A stretch of DNA of 64,000 bases from Lithobates sylvaticus. Taxonomy: Eukaryota; Chordata; Amphibia; Anura; Ranidae. Below the pieces are notes generated by a model. The model was not told the origin of the DNA, made no database searches, and saw only the letters and a list, made by a program, of their open reading frames with translations. The stretch covers positions 375,380,945-375,444,944 of the forward strand of contig CM053030.1 in NCBI GenBank assembly GCA_028564925.1, given 5' to 3'. Position 1 is the stretch's first letter; each line of letters opens with the position of its first letter. Made by a program: the position numbers and the translations under genes. This document shows positions 1 to 11,056 of the stretch, one piece after another.

Positions 1-939
1 GAGAAAATGGCCCGAAGCCCCACAGTACAGGCATAGATTGGCCCGTCGTCTGCGGAGCCGTTCTTCTGGCGTGAGAGGGGCACGAATCAGACCCAGCTGC
101 ATGGGTTCCGTCTCCTGGGTATCTACTGCTGGAGCTAAGGTGGTGGATGAAGACAAGGTAGGTTTAGGAGGGTTCCAATAGGTACGGGGAGACTGAAGGC
201 GCTCAGAACGCCTCTCACGCATGCGGCGGTCCAACTTGGTGACGGCTTGGATCAAGTCCTCCAGCGTGTCAGGAGTTTCGGATCTTGCCAATTCATCTTT
301 CAAAGTCTCAGATAACCCCTGGCGATACTGGTATTTAAGAGCCGGTTCGTTCCACCCGGTGTCAGCTGACCACTTCCGGAATTCAACGGTGTAATCCTCT
401 ACTGGTCTACGTCCCTGAAGTAAATTATGTAGCGTGACTTCAGCTGTAGCCCCACGTTGAGGGTCATCATACAATTGTGCCATATTCTCAAAAAAGGTCT
501 CCACTGCATTGAGTGCTGGACTTCTCTGCTCCATCAGGCTATGGGCCCATGCCTGTGGCTCCTCAGCCAGGAGCGAGATAATGAAGCCCACCTTTACTAC
601 TTTGGAAGCAAAAGTCCTGGGCTGGAGAGCAAGGTAGAGCGAGCAGGCATTTTTAAAGGCCCGGAACTTCTTACAGTCACCCGTGAAGCACTCAGGGGTA
701 GGGGCCCTGGGTTCGGGAGATGCCATGATCACAGTGGGGTTTGCTGATCCAGGAGGAGCGGATATTCCACTGGTGGCAGTAGGAGCCGCTAAGGTGGGTG
801 CAGCTAACCCGGAAAGTTGCTGCAGGCGACTGTCCACTTGGGTGTACCCCTCTTGCAGTTTTTGCACGGCTTCAGTTAATGCTGAGACTTGTTGGCACAA
901 AACCTCAAGGGGTGAACGCACTCTGTCGGCCTCAGACAT
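1..939 (-). CDS. Gypsy-type gag polyprotein (partial, runs off window)
   Basis: Open for 313 codons from an ATG at 939-937 to the window edge. The N-terminal ~60 residues look coiled-coil-like. The capsid-like core resembles sushi-ichi retrotransposon gag and its domesticated relatives (PEG10/RTL): FISLLAEEPQAWAHSLME, LHNLLQGRRPVEDYTVEF, then YRQGLSETLKDELA and DLIQAVTKLDRRMRER. A zinc-knuckle start (CLYCGASGHF) lies at the very edge of the window, where a CCHC nucleic-acid-binding motif is expected after the capsid. Gag would package element RNA. The visible part looks whole. A host-domesticated gene is unlikely because the sequence sits as an insertion in a Tc1 transposon with LTR-like leader sequence. 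Confidence 0.8.
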   Translation of the reverse strand, partial: MSEADRVRSPLEVLCQQVSALTEAVQKLQEGYTQVDSRLQQLSGLAAPTLAAPTATSGISAPPGSANPTVIMASPEPRAPTPECFTGDCKKFRAFKNACSLYLALQPRTFASKVVKVGFIISLLAEEPQAWAHSLMEQRSPALNAVETFFENMAQLYDDPQRGATAEVTLHNLLQGRRPVEDYTVEFRKWSADTGWNEPALKYQYRQGLSETLKDELARSETPDTLEDLIQAVTKLDRRMRERRSERLQSPRTYWNPPKPTLSSSTTLAPAVDTQETEPMQLGLIRAPLTPEERLRRRRANLCLYCGASGHFL

Positions 940-1469
940 GGCTGGCTTGTACTATCAGGAGAGTACTTACCGAGGCCGAAATGCCGAGAGTGGTTCACCC
1001 TTGCAACTGAGCGCAGTCCGCCCCCTGGAGGTGAGACAGGGGGTGAATGGCACAAAGAGGCACAGGCTACCCAACCAGGGGATGGAAACTGGAGCAGGAG
1101 CCAAGTTCTGGATCAGGAAGAGACTGGTGAGTCCAAAACACAGGTGCAGGTACTGGGCTGAAGATAAGCAGGTCCGGGTCACAAGCCAGCGCTGGACTGA
1201 TCTCAGGCGAAATCCGGGTCAAACACAGACAATCAGATCAACAGGAAGCAGGAAGAGAGCTTTGGCAGGAAGCTGAAGACAAGCCAGCGCTGGACTGATC
1301 TCAGGCACTTCCTTAAATGGGCGGTGTGAGTGGTCACGTGATGCTATGACGCCCAGGAACGCTCAAGCGTGCGCCAGTGCGCATGTGCGTGCGTCGGAGC
1401 GCTGGGCCGCGAGTGCGCATGCGCCGGAGTGCCGTTCCGCCGCGCATGCGCACAGGCAATCGGCGCGCA
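1..1469 (-). mobile_element. Ty3/Gypsy (sushi-ichi-like) retrotransposon, 5' part
   Basis: A minus-strand LTR retrotransposon cut by the left window edge. Visible parts are the gag gene (939 down to 1), a leader and probably the 5' LTR. Its right end is placed at 1469, because the sequence there ends in CA (TG on the minus strand) and abuts Tc1-like sequence in mid-element, so it inserted into an older Tc1 copy. The leader holds a direct repeat of about 26 bp starting near 1181 and 1277. No break is visible in the gag portion, so it looks young. The LTR/leader boundary is uncertain. Confidence 0.75.
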
Positions 1470-1579
1470 GCACTCATGTAGCCCCAGACCATGACACTGC
1501 CACCACCATGCTTGACTGTAGGCAAGACACACTTGTCTTTGTACTCCTCACCTGGTTGCCGCCAACACGCTTTGACACC

Positions 1580-3187
1580 TGTCACGATTACGCACGCCCA
1601 CAGTGACTAGCTAACCACGACGTGCGTTCCGTGACTGGGGTATATGAGGAACTAAGGGGATAAGGGGGAACTTATACTGAGCATGTAAGACTGGCTGTGG
1701 TACTTTCACAGCCCGCACTACCTTTGGCCACCACTAGAGGGAGACTCCACTCCAATCCAGCTAGCTGACCACACATAGGCAGATACGAATCTTACATACA
1801 ATCTGGTGCACTCTAAGGATTGGGGAGCCGACTAGCAATTAGCACACACTTCTAGGGTTCCTCCAGCTATCCTGCAAGCTTGAACCCTGGTGTAAATCAC
1901 TCTTCCCACTGTCCCCACACACCAGACATACAATAAACAATAGCCTGCCACCTCCCAACAGTTTGTCCGCAGACTGGTCTGCTGAGCCACCACACACAGA
2001 TCTCTGTCTGGCAGATCTGTTAGCGTTAGCAATCTGCATGCTATCTGCCAACATGCAGTGCAATTACATACCTATTGGCATGTAACTTAGACCAAGTATT
2101 TAGGCACTAAAATACAACAACCTCTCCAGAGATATGAGTCCTAGCTTAGTACACAGAAGTCACTTATTAATTTTATCATTTCATATCCGGAAAGTGGGCA
2201 GTGCATAAAAGATATACAAAGAAAAAAGAATTTACCAACAAAGATACAAAAAATACAGAAAGACACACAAATTGGCAATTTGCTATGAAAATAAAAAGGG
2301 ATAAAAACAGAAATAAACTTTACCGAAGATTATCCTTTTGTAGAAGCATATTGGAACTCCCCAGTTTCGAACTGGCTTCATGGAAGAACGATGTCCATAT
2401 CTCAATCTACCCAATTGAAATATGGATGTGGGCTGGACTTTAGCCCTTGGCCAATCAACCCTGGGGGGTGTTCCACAGGATGTTTTGTGTTCTGAAATTA
2501 TCAGAGTCGAATTGGCCCAGAACGGCGATGATTACTGGGTCATGGATAGAATTTTTAATACCAGCACATCAGCCCGATCGCGACAATACCAATCACTGCC
2601 TGCCTACTGCAATCAGGCACCATATAACAATTTTGTGTGGTTCTCTAGGATTCCACACATGCTAAAAATACAGAGTTACATGTACACGTCAGTGGCGGCT
2701 GGTGCTCAAAATTTTTGGGGGGGGCGCCTCTATGCACGCACCGCCACTGGTACACGTAACCCATCACGTGTGCGATCAAAAGAAATTATTTGCATCTCTC
2801 TGCTGCTAATATTTTAGCTTTTATGAGAGATAAACTAGGTTCCTTAGATCTGTTGATATTAATCAATGTTTGCAGAGTGGCCGGGGCCTTACGAATGCCT
2901 CTTGCGGATCCGTGTAGCCAAGATGACTAGCAGTTTTCTTTGAGGCCTCAGGAAGGTGGCAATCTATGTTTACTCTAATAGGAACTTTTATTGGCATCTA
3001 GATGTCACTTCGATCCTAGAAACTGGCTCTGTCCTTTTCAAATGCTAATGAAAGAACATATATACATGACTGATATTGAATACTATATTTTTAATAACCC
3101 AGAATTAAACTATATCTACAATTACACTACTTCTACAGTTTACATCTCGTTAAGGCAAAACTATCCTACACTTACATTTTTGTTACA
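1580..3187. mobile_element. Solo-LTR-like insertion with 5-bp duplication
   Basis: The insertion begins TGTCAC and ends GTTACA, the short inverted TG...CA ends of an LTR, and is flanked by ACACC on both sides (1575-1579 and 3188-3192). It interrupts the Tc1 transposase between two adjacent codons. About 1.6 kb long, including a 60-bp hAT insertion, it has no recognisable internal coding domain, so it looks like a solo LTR of an endogenous retrovirus or related element. The family was not identified. The age is intermediate: younger than the Tc1 copy, older than the hAT mini-element within it. Confidence 0.6.
2690..2749. mobile_element. 60-bp hAT-type mini-MITE
   Basis: Ends CAGTGGCGG and CCGCCACTG form inverted repeats, and GTACACGT is duplicated exactly on both sides (2682-2689 and 2750-2757), the 8-bp signature of hAT transposases. 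Nothing coding. Confidence 0.85.
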
Positions 3188-3620
3188 ACACCATCTGAAC
3201 TAAATAAGTTTATCTTGGTCTCATCAGACCACAGGACATGGTTCCAGTAATCCATGTTCTTAGTCTGCTTGTCTTCAGCAAACTGTTTGCGGGTTTTCTT
3301 GTGCATCATCTTTAAAAGAGGCTTCCATCTGGGATGACAGCCATGCAGACCAATTTGATGCAGTGTGCAACATATGGTCTGAGCACTGACTGGCTGACCC
3401 CCCACCCCTTCAACCTCTGCAGCAATGCTGGCAGCACTCATATGTCTATTTCTCAAAGACAACCTGTGGATATAATGCTGAGCACGTGCACTCAACTTCT
3501 TTGGTCGACCATGTTGAGGCCTGTCCTGAGTGGAACCTGTCCTGTTAAACCACTGTATGGTCTTGGCCATTGTGCTGCAGCTCAGTTTCAGGGTCTTGGC
3601 AATCTTCTTATAGCCTAGGC

Positions 3621-3756
3621 CAGTGATGGCAAACCTTGGCACCCCAGATGTTTTGGAACTACATTTCCCATGATACTCATGCACTCTGCAGTGTATTTGA
3701 GCATCATGGGAAATGTAGTTCCAAAACATCTGGAGTGCCGAAGTTCGACATCACTG
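3621..3756. mobile_element. 136-bp palindromic hAT MITE
   Basis: Begins CAGTGATGGCAAACC and ends with the near-complement (CATCACTG), the arms pairing over most of their length (ATGTTTTGGAACTACATTTC and its complement). An 8-bp duplication, GCCTAGGC, sits at 3613-3620 and 3757-3764. The start resembles the Charlie-type hAT consensus found widely in vertebrates. It is inserted in Tc1 copy 1. Confidence 0.9.
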
Positions 3757-4375
3757 GCCTAGGCCATCTTTATGTAGAGCAACAATTTTTTTTTCAGATC
3801 CTCAGAGAGTTGTTTGCCTTGAGGTGCTATGTTGAACTTCCAGTGACCAGTATGAGAGCGTGAGAGCGATAACACCAAATTTAACACACCTGCTCCCCAT
3901 TCACACCTGAGACCTTGTAACACTAACGAGTCACATGACATCGGGGAGGGAAAGTGGCTAATTGGGCCCATTTTGGACATTTTCACTTAGGGGTGTACTC
4001 ACTTTTGTTGCCAGCGGTTTAGACATTAATGGCTGTTTATTGAGTTATATTTAGGGATAGCAAATTTACACTGTTATACAATTTGTACACTCACTACTTT
4101 ACATTGTAGCAAAGTGTCATTTCTTCAGTGTTGTCACATGAAAAGATATAATAAAATATTTACAAAAATGTGAGGGGTGTACTCACTTTTGTGGGATACT
4201 GTATATTGTATTTTCGCATGTGAAAGGCACTGCTTTTATTTTATTATCCGCAATGATGTAGATCCCAAATAAAGCTGATCATACACTTTAAGATTTGTCT
4301 CGTCTGGCACTTCAGAATGATTCACCAATCCAGACTAAACAGCAAAAATGGACAAATTTTTCCAGTCGACTTTTG

Positions 4376-5482
4376 AATTCTGACTAACTATCAGAATACC
4401 TGAAGCATAGCTGCATCTAATTGGTTACAGCCACTGTTTAACTGACAATTTTCCACTCAGCTCCTTTGATTTTCAGATTGAAGGCTGTCAGGCTGGAGGG
4501 TGCTGACAGGGCCACCCACAGAGAGAACTTTGCCTAGATCATCAGAAACCAGACAAAATTTGCTCTGTGAATGTCCAGATATAGTGCAAGTGGAACTATA
4601 TGTAAAAAATATAACATTTCAAACTGACAAGATTTTTATAGCAGAAGAGACATGTTTCTTCTGTAATAGAGTATACTTACCTGCCTATCTGGGGTATGTA
4701 TACTGAGCTGCACGTGCATTGGTCAGCTTGCACTCTAGCAGTGACCTGTGATGAATGTACTCTCGCACAGTGGTGTAGTGGTTAGCACTTTCCTGACCAC
4801 AACACCATCTGCCTGGAGTTTGCATGTTCTCCCTGTGCCTGCGTGGGTTTCCTCCTGGTACTCCGGTTTCCCCCCACACTCCAAAGACATGCTGGTAGGT
4901 TAATGAAAAAATTGGCCAAATATGTGTATGTGTTTGTAAGCATGTCGGGACCCCATGGGGCAAAGGGCCGCGCTATACCGCAGATAGACACCGGCGGCTA
5001 AAAGCGCCCTGAGGCGATTCAGTTCATATAGGTAGCACTATACAAGTCACTCATTCATTCACATGCTTGAGAGTGACATTATCCTGTGCCAGTCAATAAA
5101 AATGGTGCAAGACCGGCACCTGGAAGAACCAGAGGAGAAAAGTACTGGCCAGCACAGGGCATAAGACCATTGAAACTAAGGTAAGAATGTGTGCCTTTAG
5201 TTGCGTTTTAAGACTAACAAGGTAGTGGCCTAGGGCATAATTGCTCATTATTGCAGCCTTCTTTGGAATTTCTAAAAAAACATCAGATTTCACTCTATTT
5301 TTTTTAATAGCCTTAAAGGCAACTAGGCAAAGTTCTTTCTGTGGGAGGTCCTGTCGGCACCCTCCAGCCTGACAGCCTTCAATCTGAAAATCGAAGGAGT
5401 CGGTGGAAGATTGTCAGTTAAACAGTGGCTGTAGCCAATTAGATGCAGCTATGCTTCAGGTATTTTGACAATCAGACATCAA
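4376..5482. mobile_element. Foldback element with ~160-bp inverted arms
   Basis: The arm 4376-4537 is repeated in inverted orientation at 5323-5482 (for example AAGCATAGCTGCATCTAATT and its complement, and GAAGGCTGTCAGGCTGGAGG and its complement). The ~785-bp spacer holds a SINE-like insertion. Outer ends are degenerate, so the boundaries are approximate and the superfamily is not assigned. Confidence 0.75.
4768..5076 (+). mobile_element. tRNA-like SINE copy
   Basis: GTGGTGTAGTGGTTAGCACT resembles a pol III A box. It is followed by the widespread vertebrate SINE body TGGAGTTTGCATGTTCTCCC, GTGGGTTTCCTCC, CACTCCAAAGACATGCTGGT and a 3' end GCGCTATACCGC...GTAGCACTATACAAGT. The B-box region seems deleted. 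No polyA tail; the 3' boundary is approximate. Confidence 0.65.
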
Positions 5483-5575
5483 ACCAATCTGGTATGGATT
5501 TTGGAGGGAACCCACGCAGTTTTTTTTTCTTAATTTTTACATGCCAGCAATTCTTTTGTTTAAATTCATTAGTCA

Positions 5576-5614
5576 TTGTTGTTAAGGACACGGCCGCCCA
5601 CTCCTTAACAACAA
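5576..5614. repeat. Perfect 13-bp stem hairpin
   Basis: TTGTTGTTAAGGA and TCCTTAACAACAA pair around a 13-nt GC-rich loop. It may be a remnant of a small MITE; no target duplication is clear. Confidence 0.6.
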
Positions 5615-5665
5615 GTTAAAATCAAACATGATCCTTACATACCACATGCCTGGACCCCTACTTAA

Positions 5666-6612
5666 CCACTTGCCGACCAGCCCCCATCATTATACTGCGG
5701 CAGGTTGGCATGATCCCGTGAACCGTCGTAGCTATACGTCGGTCCCTTTAAGTGGGATAACAGGCGCGCGCGTGCCCGCTGCACAGCGGGGGTGCCAAGA
5801 GCGACCACCGGCCAAGAGCGATCGCAGGCACGAGAGGCAGAACAGGGAAGCGTGTGTGTGTAAACACACACATCCCAGTTCCCTGAGCAGAGGAGAGAAA
5901 GATCGAGCTGGGAACCACAATCTCTCATCTCCTATAGTCAATCCCATCCCCCACAGTTAGAACACACACATAGGGAACACAGTTAACCCCTTCATCGCCC
6001 CCTAGTGTTAACCCCTTCCCTACCAGTGACATTTATACAGTAATCAGTGCATTTTTATAGCATTGATCGCTGTATTATTGTCAATCGACCCAAAAATGTG
6101 TCAAAAGTGTATAATGTGTCCGCCATAATGTCGCAGTCTCGATAAAAATCGCAGATCGCCGCCATTACTAGTAAAAAAAAAATAATAATAGGAAAAATGC
6201 CATAAACTATGCCCTATTTTGTAGATGCTATAACTTTTGCTCAAACCAATCAATATACGCTTTTTGCGATTTTTATTACCAAAAACATGTAGAAGAATGC
6301 ATATCGGCCTAAACTGAGGAAAAAATTTGCTTTTTTAAAAAAAAATTGGGACTATTTATTACAGCAAAAAGTACAAAATATTGTGTTTTTTTCAAAATTT
6401 TCGCTTTTTTTTGATTATAGCCCAAAAAATTAAAACCACAGAGATGATCAAATATTACCAAAAGAAAGCTCTATTTGTGGGAAAAAAAGGACGTCAATTT
6501 GGTTTGAGTACAGCATTGCACGACTGCACAATTATCAGTTAAAGCAACGCAGTGCGGCATTGCAAAAAATGGCCTGGTCGTTGAGCAGACAATTCTTCTG
6601 GGGCTGAAGTGG
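5666..6612. mobile_element. TTAA element copy P1 (piggyBac-like, non-autonomous)
   Basis: TTAA duplications at 5662-5665 and 6613-6616 flank ends CCACTTGCC and GAAGTGG. The body shares long blocks with four other copies in this window (for example GTGACATTTATACAGTAATC, GATCGCCGCCATTACTAGTA, AGAAAGCTCTATTTGTGGGA). No transposase is encoded. TTAA duplication points to piggyBac-type mobilisation; the autonomous partner is unknown. Confidence 0.85.
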
Positions 6613-6616
6613 TTAA

Positions 6617-6764
6617 TTACCACATGCATTTATTTATCTATTTCCTTTTGTAAATTGACTTTAATGCTATTTTATGTGGTATTACCGAGCGTTTTTGCTT
6701 TATGCGTTAAATACTGCATAAAGCAATAGCGAATTGGCATTTTCAGGATTGCATGTGGTATTTG
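6617..6764. mobile_element. Small palindromic MITE
   Basis: Ends TACCACATGCA and TGCATGTGGTA are inverted, with an internal palindrome around TTTTGCTTTATGCG and TGCATAAAGCAA. It directly follows element P1. The superfamily is unclear. Confidence 0.6.
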
Positions 6765-6908
6765 GTTAAACACCTAAATACCTCATGTGATTGTGATCTG
6801 CCTTTGTTAATGTAGCCCAGTGAGCCTTCAGAAGCACTTTAAGATTAGCCTAGTTAACATGTGGAAAGAAACCTAGAGCCTCATTTGTTATCTAATTTAG
6901 GCAATATT

Positions 6909-9900
6909 TCATATACAATTCATTATTTTTTTTTTTTTATTCTTTATTAATTTTTCAATCCAGTTTTTTACTGTAGGTGGCGCCTGTGATTGCCATCTCA
7001 GCATTATCAACTTCCTCGCTTGGTACACGCCTCTTAATATTGCCACTGTTGTACTTTTCGTTTCTCCCTTTTCCTGTCTATACCCCAAAATACAAAATCC
7101 AGGTTCCTTTTCCAATTCCCTGTTGTATATACTCTTCAATACTTCTATCACCCCTTCCCAGTACCGAAAGAGCTTGGGGCATCTCCACATCATGTGGATA
7201 AGATCCCCCAACCCCTGGCACCTCGGGCATTTATCATTAGGTCTTCTTCCAAATTTACATAGCATCTTTGGGGTATAGTACACTCTATTAAGTAGCATTA
7301 AGTGCGAGAATCTCTGTGCGGGTGAAACCGATATCATCGGGCTTAGTTCTAATATTCTCTTCCATTGTCCCTGTGAGATAGCTCCTACATCCTGTTCCCA
7401 TTTTTTTTTCACCTCCGGTAGCTTTTCTTCTCCTAGAGTCCCTCTGTTTAATAGTTTGTATATTATAGATATTAGTCCTTTGGTAGATCCTGGCATCCCA
7501 ATAACCTGTAACGCTGGTAATTCTTCCCATACCATAAGTTGGTTTCTGAACTGGGCTTCTAGGGCGTGTTTGATTTGAAGATACTTAAACTGTGTATTCT
7601 GGGGGATCTTAAATTCCCTTTTTAATACTTCGAATTTTTTAATGGACTGGCCCTCGTACAGTTGGCACACTTTTTTTATTCCCCTGTTTTCCCACTCCCT
7701 AATTTTACCTATTGCACTTAGTTCCTGTAAATTACTATTGTTCCAAACTGGAGTATATGTATTAATCTCCCTATACTTTAACTTTTTTTTGACGACTTTC
7801 CATATTTTACTGACCATTTTTATTGTTGGGTTCACAAGCCCAAATGACCCTGCCTCTACGGTTTCTATTATGGTCTCATGAAGAGTGCCCATTAAAAGGA
7901 TTTTTCCGTTAGGGGACCCACCCCCTTGAGCACAGCATCCCGCTAATTGTTGTAATTGAGAGGCTAGATAGTATAGCTCGGGATTGGGCAATGCAAGACC
8001 CCCTTCCCCTAGTGGCAATTGCAGAGTCCGAAGCCGTATTCTTGCCTGTCCCCCTTTCCAGACCAATTCCCTGAACAGGCTCTCTATTTTATCAAACCAT
8101 TTTCTGGGGATCCATATAGGGGCATTGTGAAGCACGTACAATAGCTGGGGCAACCAAATCATTTTTATTAATGAACATCTCCCGGCCCTAGACAGTGGGA
8201 GAGATTTCCAAATTTTTATTTTCTCCCTAAACTTCCCTAATATTGGTATCAAATTATTATCCACATATTGGTTGGGGTCCCTTGTTATCCTGATCCCTAA
8301 GTATTTAAGGGAGTCTACAACTACTAATTTAGGGCTATTCCATAACATCCCTTCCCCTATTTCGGCCATCGGAAGGAGCTCTGACTTTGTCCAGTTGATC
8401 TCTAAGCCCGTAAAGCTACCAAACCTCTCCACAGCTTTCATTGCTTCTTCCAGAGAGTGTTCCATGTCCCCCAAGAAGAGCAATATATCATCAGCATATA
8501 ATGCTATACGTTCTTCTCCTATACTCCTACGAAAACCTACAATCTCAGGGCTCCTTCTGATATGTTCCGCCAGGGGCTCCATTGCTAATGCAAAAAGTAA
8601 GGGCGACAAAGGGCACCCCTGCCTAGTTCCCCTTTCCAATTTTATTTGATTTGAAAATCTATTATTTATTTTTAATCTAGCTACCGGTCTGTCATAGAGC
8701 ATTTTGATCCACCCGATCAGCCTGGGCCCAAATCCAAACTCTTCCAGGATGCGCCAAATATATTCCCACTCTATGGAGTCAAATGCTTTGGTCACATCTA
8801 ATGCTAATATCGCCTTCAACCCTTCATTATCTGTTGGTGTTTGAATATTTAGAAAAGCTCTCCTTATGTTTGTACTGGTTGATCTATTTGTTATAAACCC
8901 AGACTGATCAGGGTGAACCAATTTTGAGATAACTTTGTCCATTCTAGCTGAAATAACTTTCGCTAAAATTTTAGCGTCCGTACATAAAAGGGAAATTGGC
9001 CTATATGAGGCGGCATCTAGGGGGTCCTTCCCTTCTTTATGGAGCACAATGATGGTTGCCTCTCTCATTGAACCAGGGAGATAGCCCGCCTCCATTGCCC
9101 CCCCCCAAGGCCTTCAATAGTTCAGGAAGCAGGATATCTCCATAGTGTTTGTACGTTTCTGTTGGCAGACCGTCCGGACCCGGCGACTTTTGATTCGCCA
9201 TATCAGCCACAGCCTGTTGAAGTTCGGGGAGCGTTATTGGGGAATCCAGACCATCTCTTTCTTCCTGTGTTATCTTTGGAAGGGCTAGATTCCCCAAGAA
9301 GCTCTCCATCGCTGTTCTCCCAGCTCCCCTTACCCTTGCGGAATATAAGTCCCTATAGAACTCCTCAAAACTTTCTAGTATACTTTGGGGATTCGAGGTT
9401 ACCCCCCCTTCTCTACTCTGAATTGCTAATACATTACTGGGGGCCCTGTTCGCCCTTGCCACCTGGGCTAACATTCTCCCCACCATCTCTCCTTCCATGA
9501 AGGCCTCCTGCCGCTGTAACAGCTGTTTAGTCTCAACTCTCTGTCTTACGCATAGTTTATATTCCTGTTGTTTTTCCAGCCATTTTTTTTTCCCCTCCGC
9601 TGTTGGGGCTAATATATAATTCTCCTCCGCTGCAGCCGCTTCACCCCTTTTATTTTCTTCTTGTGCCCTTACCCCCTTATTATACTTCGCTACCTGTTGA
9701 ATTAATAATCCCCTCAGAAAGGCCTTCAGGGTATCCCATAGAATCCCGGATTCTGCTGTATTTGCATTGATTTCAATAAATTCTCTCAGTGTTGATGGAA
9801 TGGTATCTATATTTTTCAGTATCTCAAACCAACACGGGTTAATTTTCCACCCCCTCTGTATATCTTCCCTCCCTATCTTTAGACCAAGCGTAAGGGGTGA

Positions 9901-10607
9901 GTGATCTGAAATCCCCCTAGGCCAATACTTAACTTCTTCCACCAACTCCAGTGCCTTATCATTTCCCATAACCATGTCGATTCTGGAGAGAGTAGAATGC
10001 GTGGCCGACCAGCAAGAAAATTGCTGAACGTCAGGGTTCCGTACCCTCCAGAAATCTATCCAACCCACCTCATCCATGAACCGACTCAGCTGCCCTTTCT
10101 TTGTAGTTTCCACTGTCCTCTGGGCTGGAAATCTATCCATATTGTAATCCAATACCTGGTTGAAATCTCCTATTATTATAATTGGTATTCCCTGCTTATC
10201 CAGCAGGAACTCATTTAGTTTAAGCATGATCTCCATTTTGAATGGGGGGGGGGGGGGACATATACATTTGCTACCACCATCTTTTTATCTTCAATTTGAC
10301 AACAAAGAAATATATACCGGCCCATTTCGTCTGAGATGGCCTGCGTGCAGGAAAAATTCACTCCTTTCTTAATCATTATACTAACCCCTCTACTATATGA
10401 TCCATGAACCGAGTGGTACTGATATTGGTATATCCCATTCTGCCTTTGTAATTGCTGGGCTGTTTCTTTTGTTAAGTGGGTTTCCTGCAGGCAAACCATG
10501 TCAATCCCAAAGCTACTCATCATTGAAAACACTATTGCCCTCTTACCCGCTGTGCCCAAACCCCTTATATTCCACGACCCCATTCTTAATATTTTAGCTT
10601 GCATCAA
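6909..10607 (-). pseudogene. L1 ORF2 (endonuclease + reverse transcriptase), two frameshifts
   Basis: The apurinic endonuclease starts MQAKILRMGSWNIRGLG, with CLQETHL, IIGDFN and GISDHSPLTLGL. The reverse transcriptase carries SYRPISLL, DQSGFITNRST, DVTKAFDSIEW, RGTRQGCPLSPLLFALAMEP and the catalytic YADDILLFL. A C-terminal Cys motif CPRCQGLGDLIHMMWRC ends the protein. Two frameshifts fall exactly in homopolymers: a 14-G run on the + strand at 10244-10257 (inside the endonuclease) and a 9-C run at 9098-9106 (before the RT). The first and third segments share a frame, so the two slips compensate. They could be real or sequencing/assembly errors. The reading frame has no stop of its own: it runs through the A-tail and target duplication and ends at TGA (6911-6909) in host DNA. 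Confidence 0.92.
6912..6927. repeat. L1 target-site duplication, 3' side
   Basis: TATACAATTCATTATT, identical to 13542-13557. Its last two T's merge with the complement of the A-tail. Confidence 0.93.
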
Positions 10608-11056
10608 ACTTCACCCAGTATCTATATATATTTTTAACCAATCGTGTTTCATCTCTATACCAGTGTTTTCACATATTATCCTAATAATTCCCCCTTCGAA
10701 GCTCTTTGTGTCTTCCTTCTTTCTTCCCCCTTCTGTGCATCTACTATGATACTCTATATTTCTCTCTTTTATATCAGTGAATGTACCCTTTTTCCCTGAA
10801 CCTTTTACACACCTTTGATCTGCAATAGTACCCATACCCCCCCCCCACCCCTCCCTCCCTCCCCCTCCCCACATCCCCACCTCTCTAGGTGAACCCCCAA
10901 GGGGCTACCAGTGACCTTAACCCATACTGTTGACCCTTTCTTCACTTTCTTCACATACACCCGTATCATCATCCTCTCGTGCCCGCCCTCTGTGCAACCC
11001 CCCCCCCCCAACCCGTCCCCCCCCTTTATGCAATCTATTCAGAGTAGCATGGCGTG

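Larger units (their letters stand above)
1470..4201 (-). mobile_element. Tc1-like transposon copy 1, split by nested insertions
   Basis: Pieces of one Tc1/mariner transposase gene on the minus strand lie at 1470-1579 and 3188-3620, with the N-terminal end and right terminal inverted repeat at 3765-4201. The right end reads into ACTG followed by TA (4202-4203). Sequence order matches the second copy at 35583-37174 exactly across each gap: residues around YKDKCVLPTVKHGGGSVMVW, then KINLF and NMDYWNHVLWSDET, then the helix-turn-helix region GSTQDRPQHGRPKKLSARAQ. The gaps are filled by a Gypsy element on the left, an LTR-like insertion (1580-3187) and a hAT MITE (3621-3756). The left terminal repeat and C-terminal half are not in the window. 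It is non-functional. Confidence 0.88.

Noticed and set aside
3636-3863. ORF resembling 3172-3729 in opposite orientation (MFWNYISHD)
   Set aside because: Both readings come from the two arms of the palindromic hAT MITE, which reads similarly on either strand.
4768-4800. Possible tRNA gene (TAGTGGTTAGCA)
   Set aside because: Only an A-box-like word is present; the continuation is the SINE body and no cloverleaf forms.
5628-5960. Similar small ORFs with a (V/I)C-V-KHT motif here and near 39776 and 55603
   Set aside because: They recur because the TTAA element family recurs. The motif is a GTGTGT-AAACACACA palindrome in translation and frames are not conserved over their length.
10805-11011. 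Gly-rich ORF in the L1 spacer
   Set aside because: A reading of C-rich inter-ORF sequence; no homology to L1 proteins and composed of homopolymer runs.
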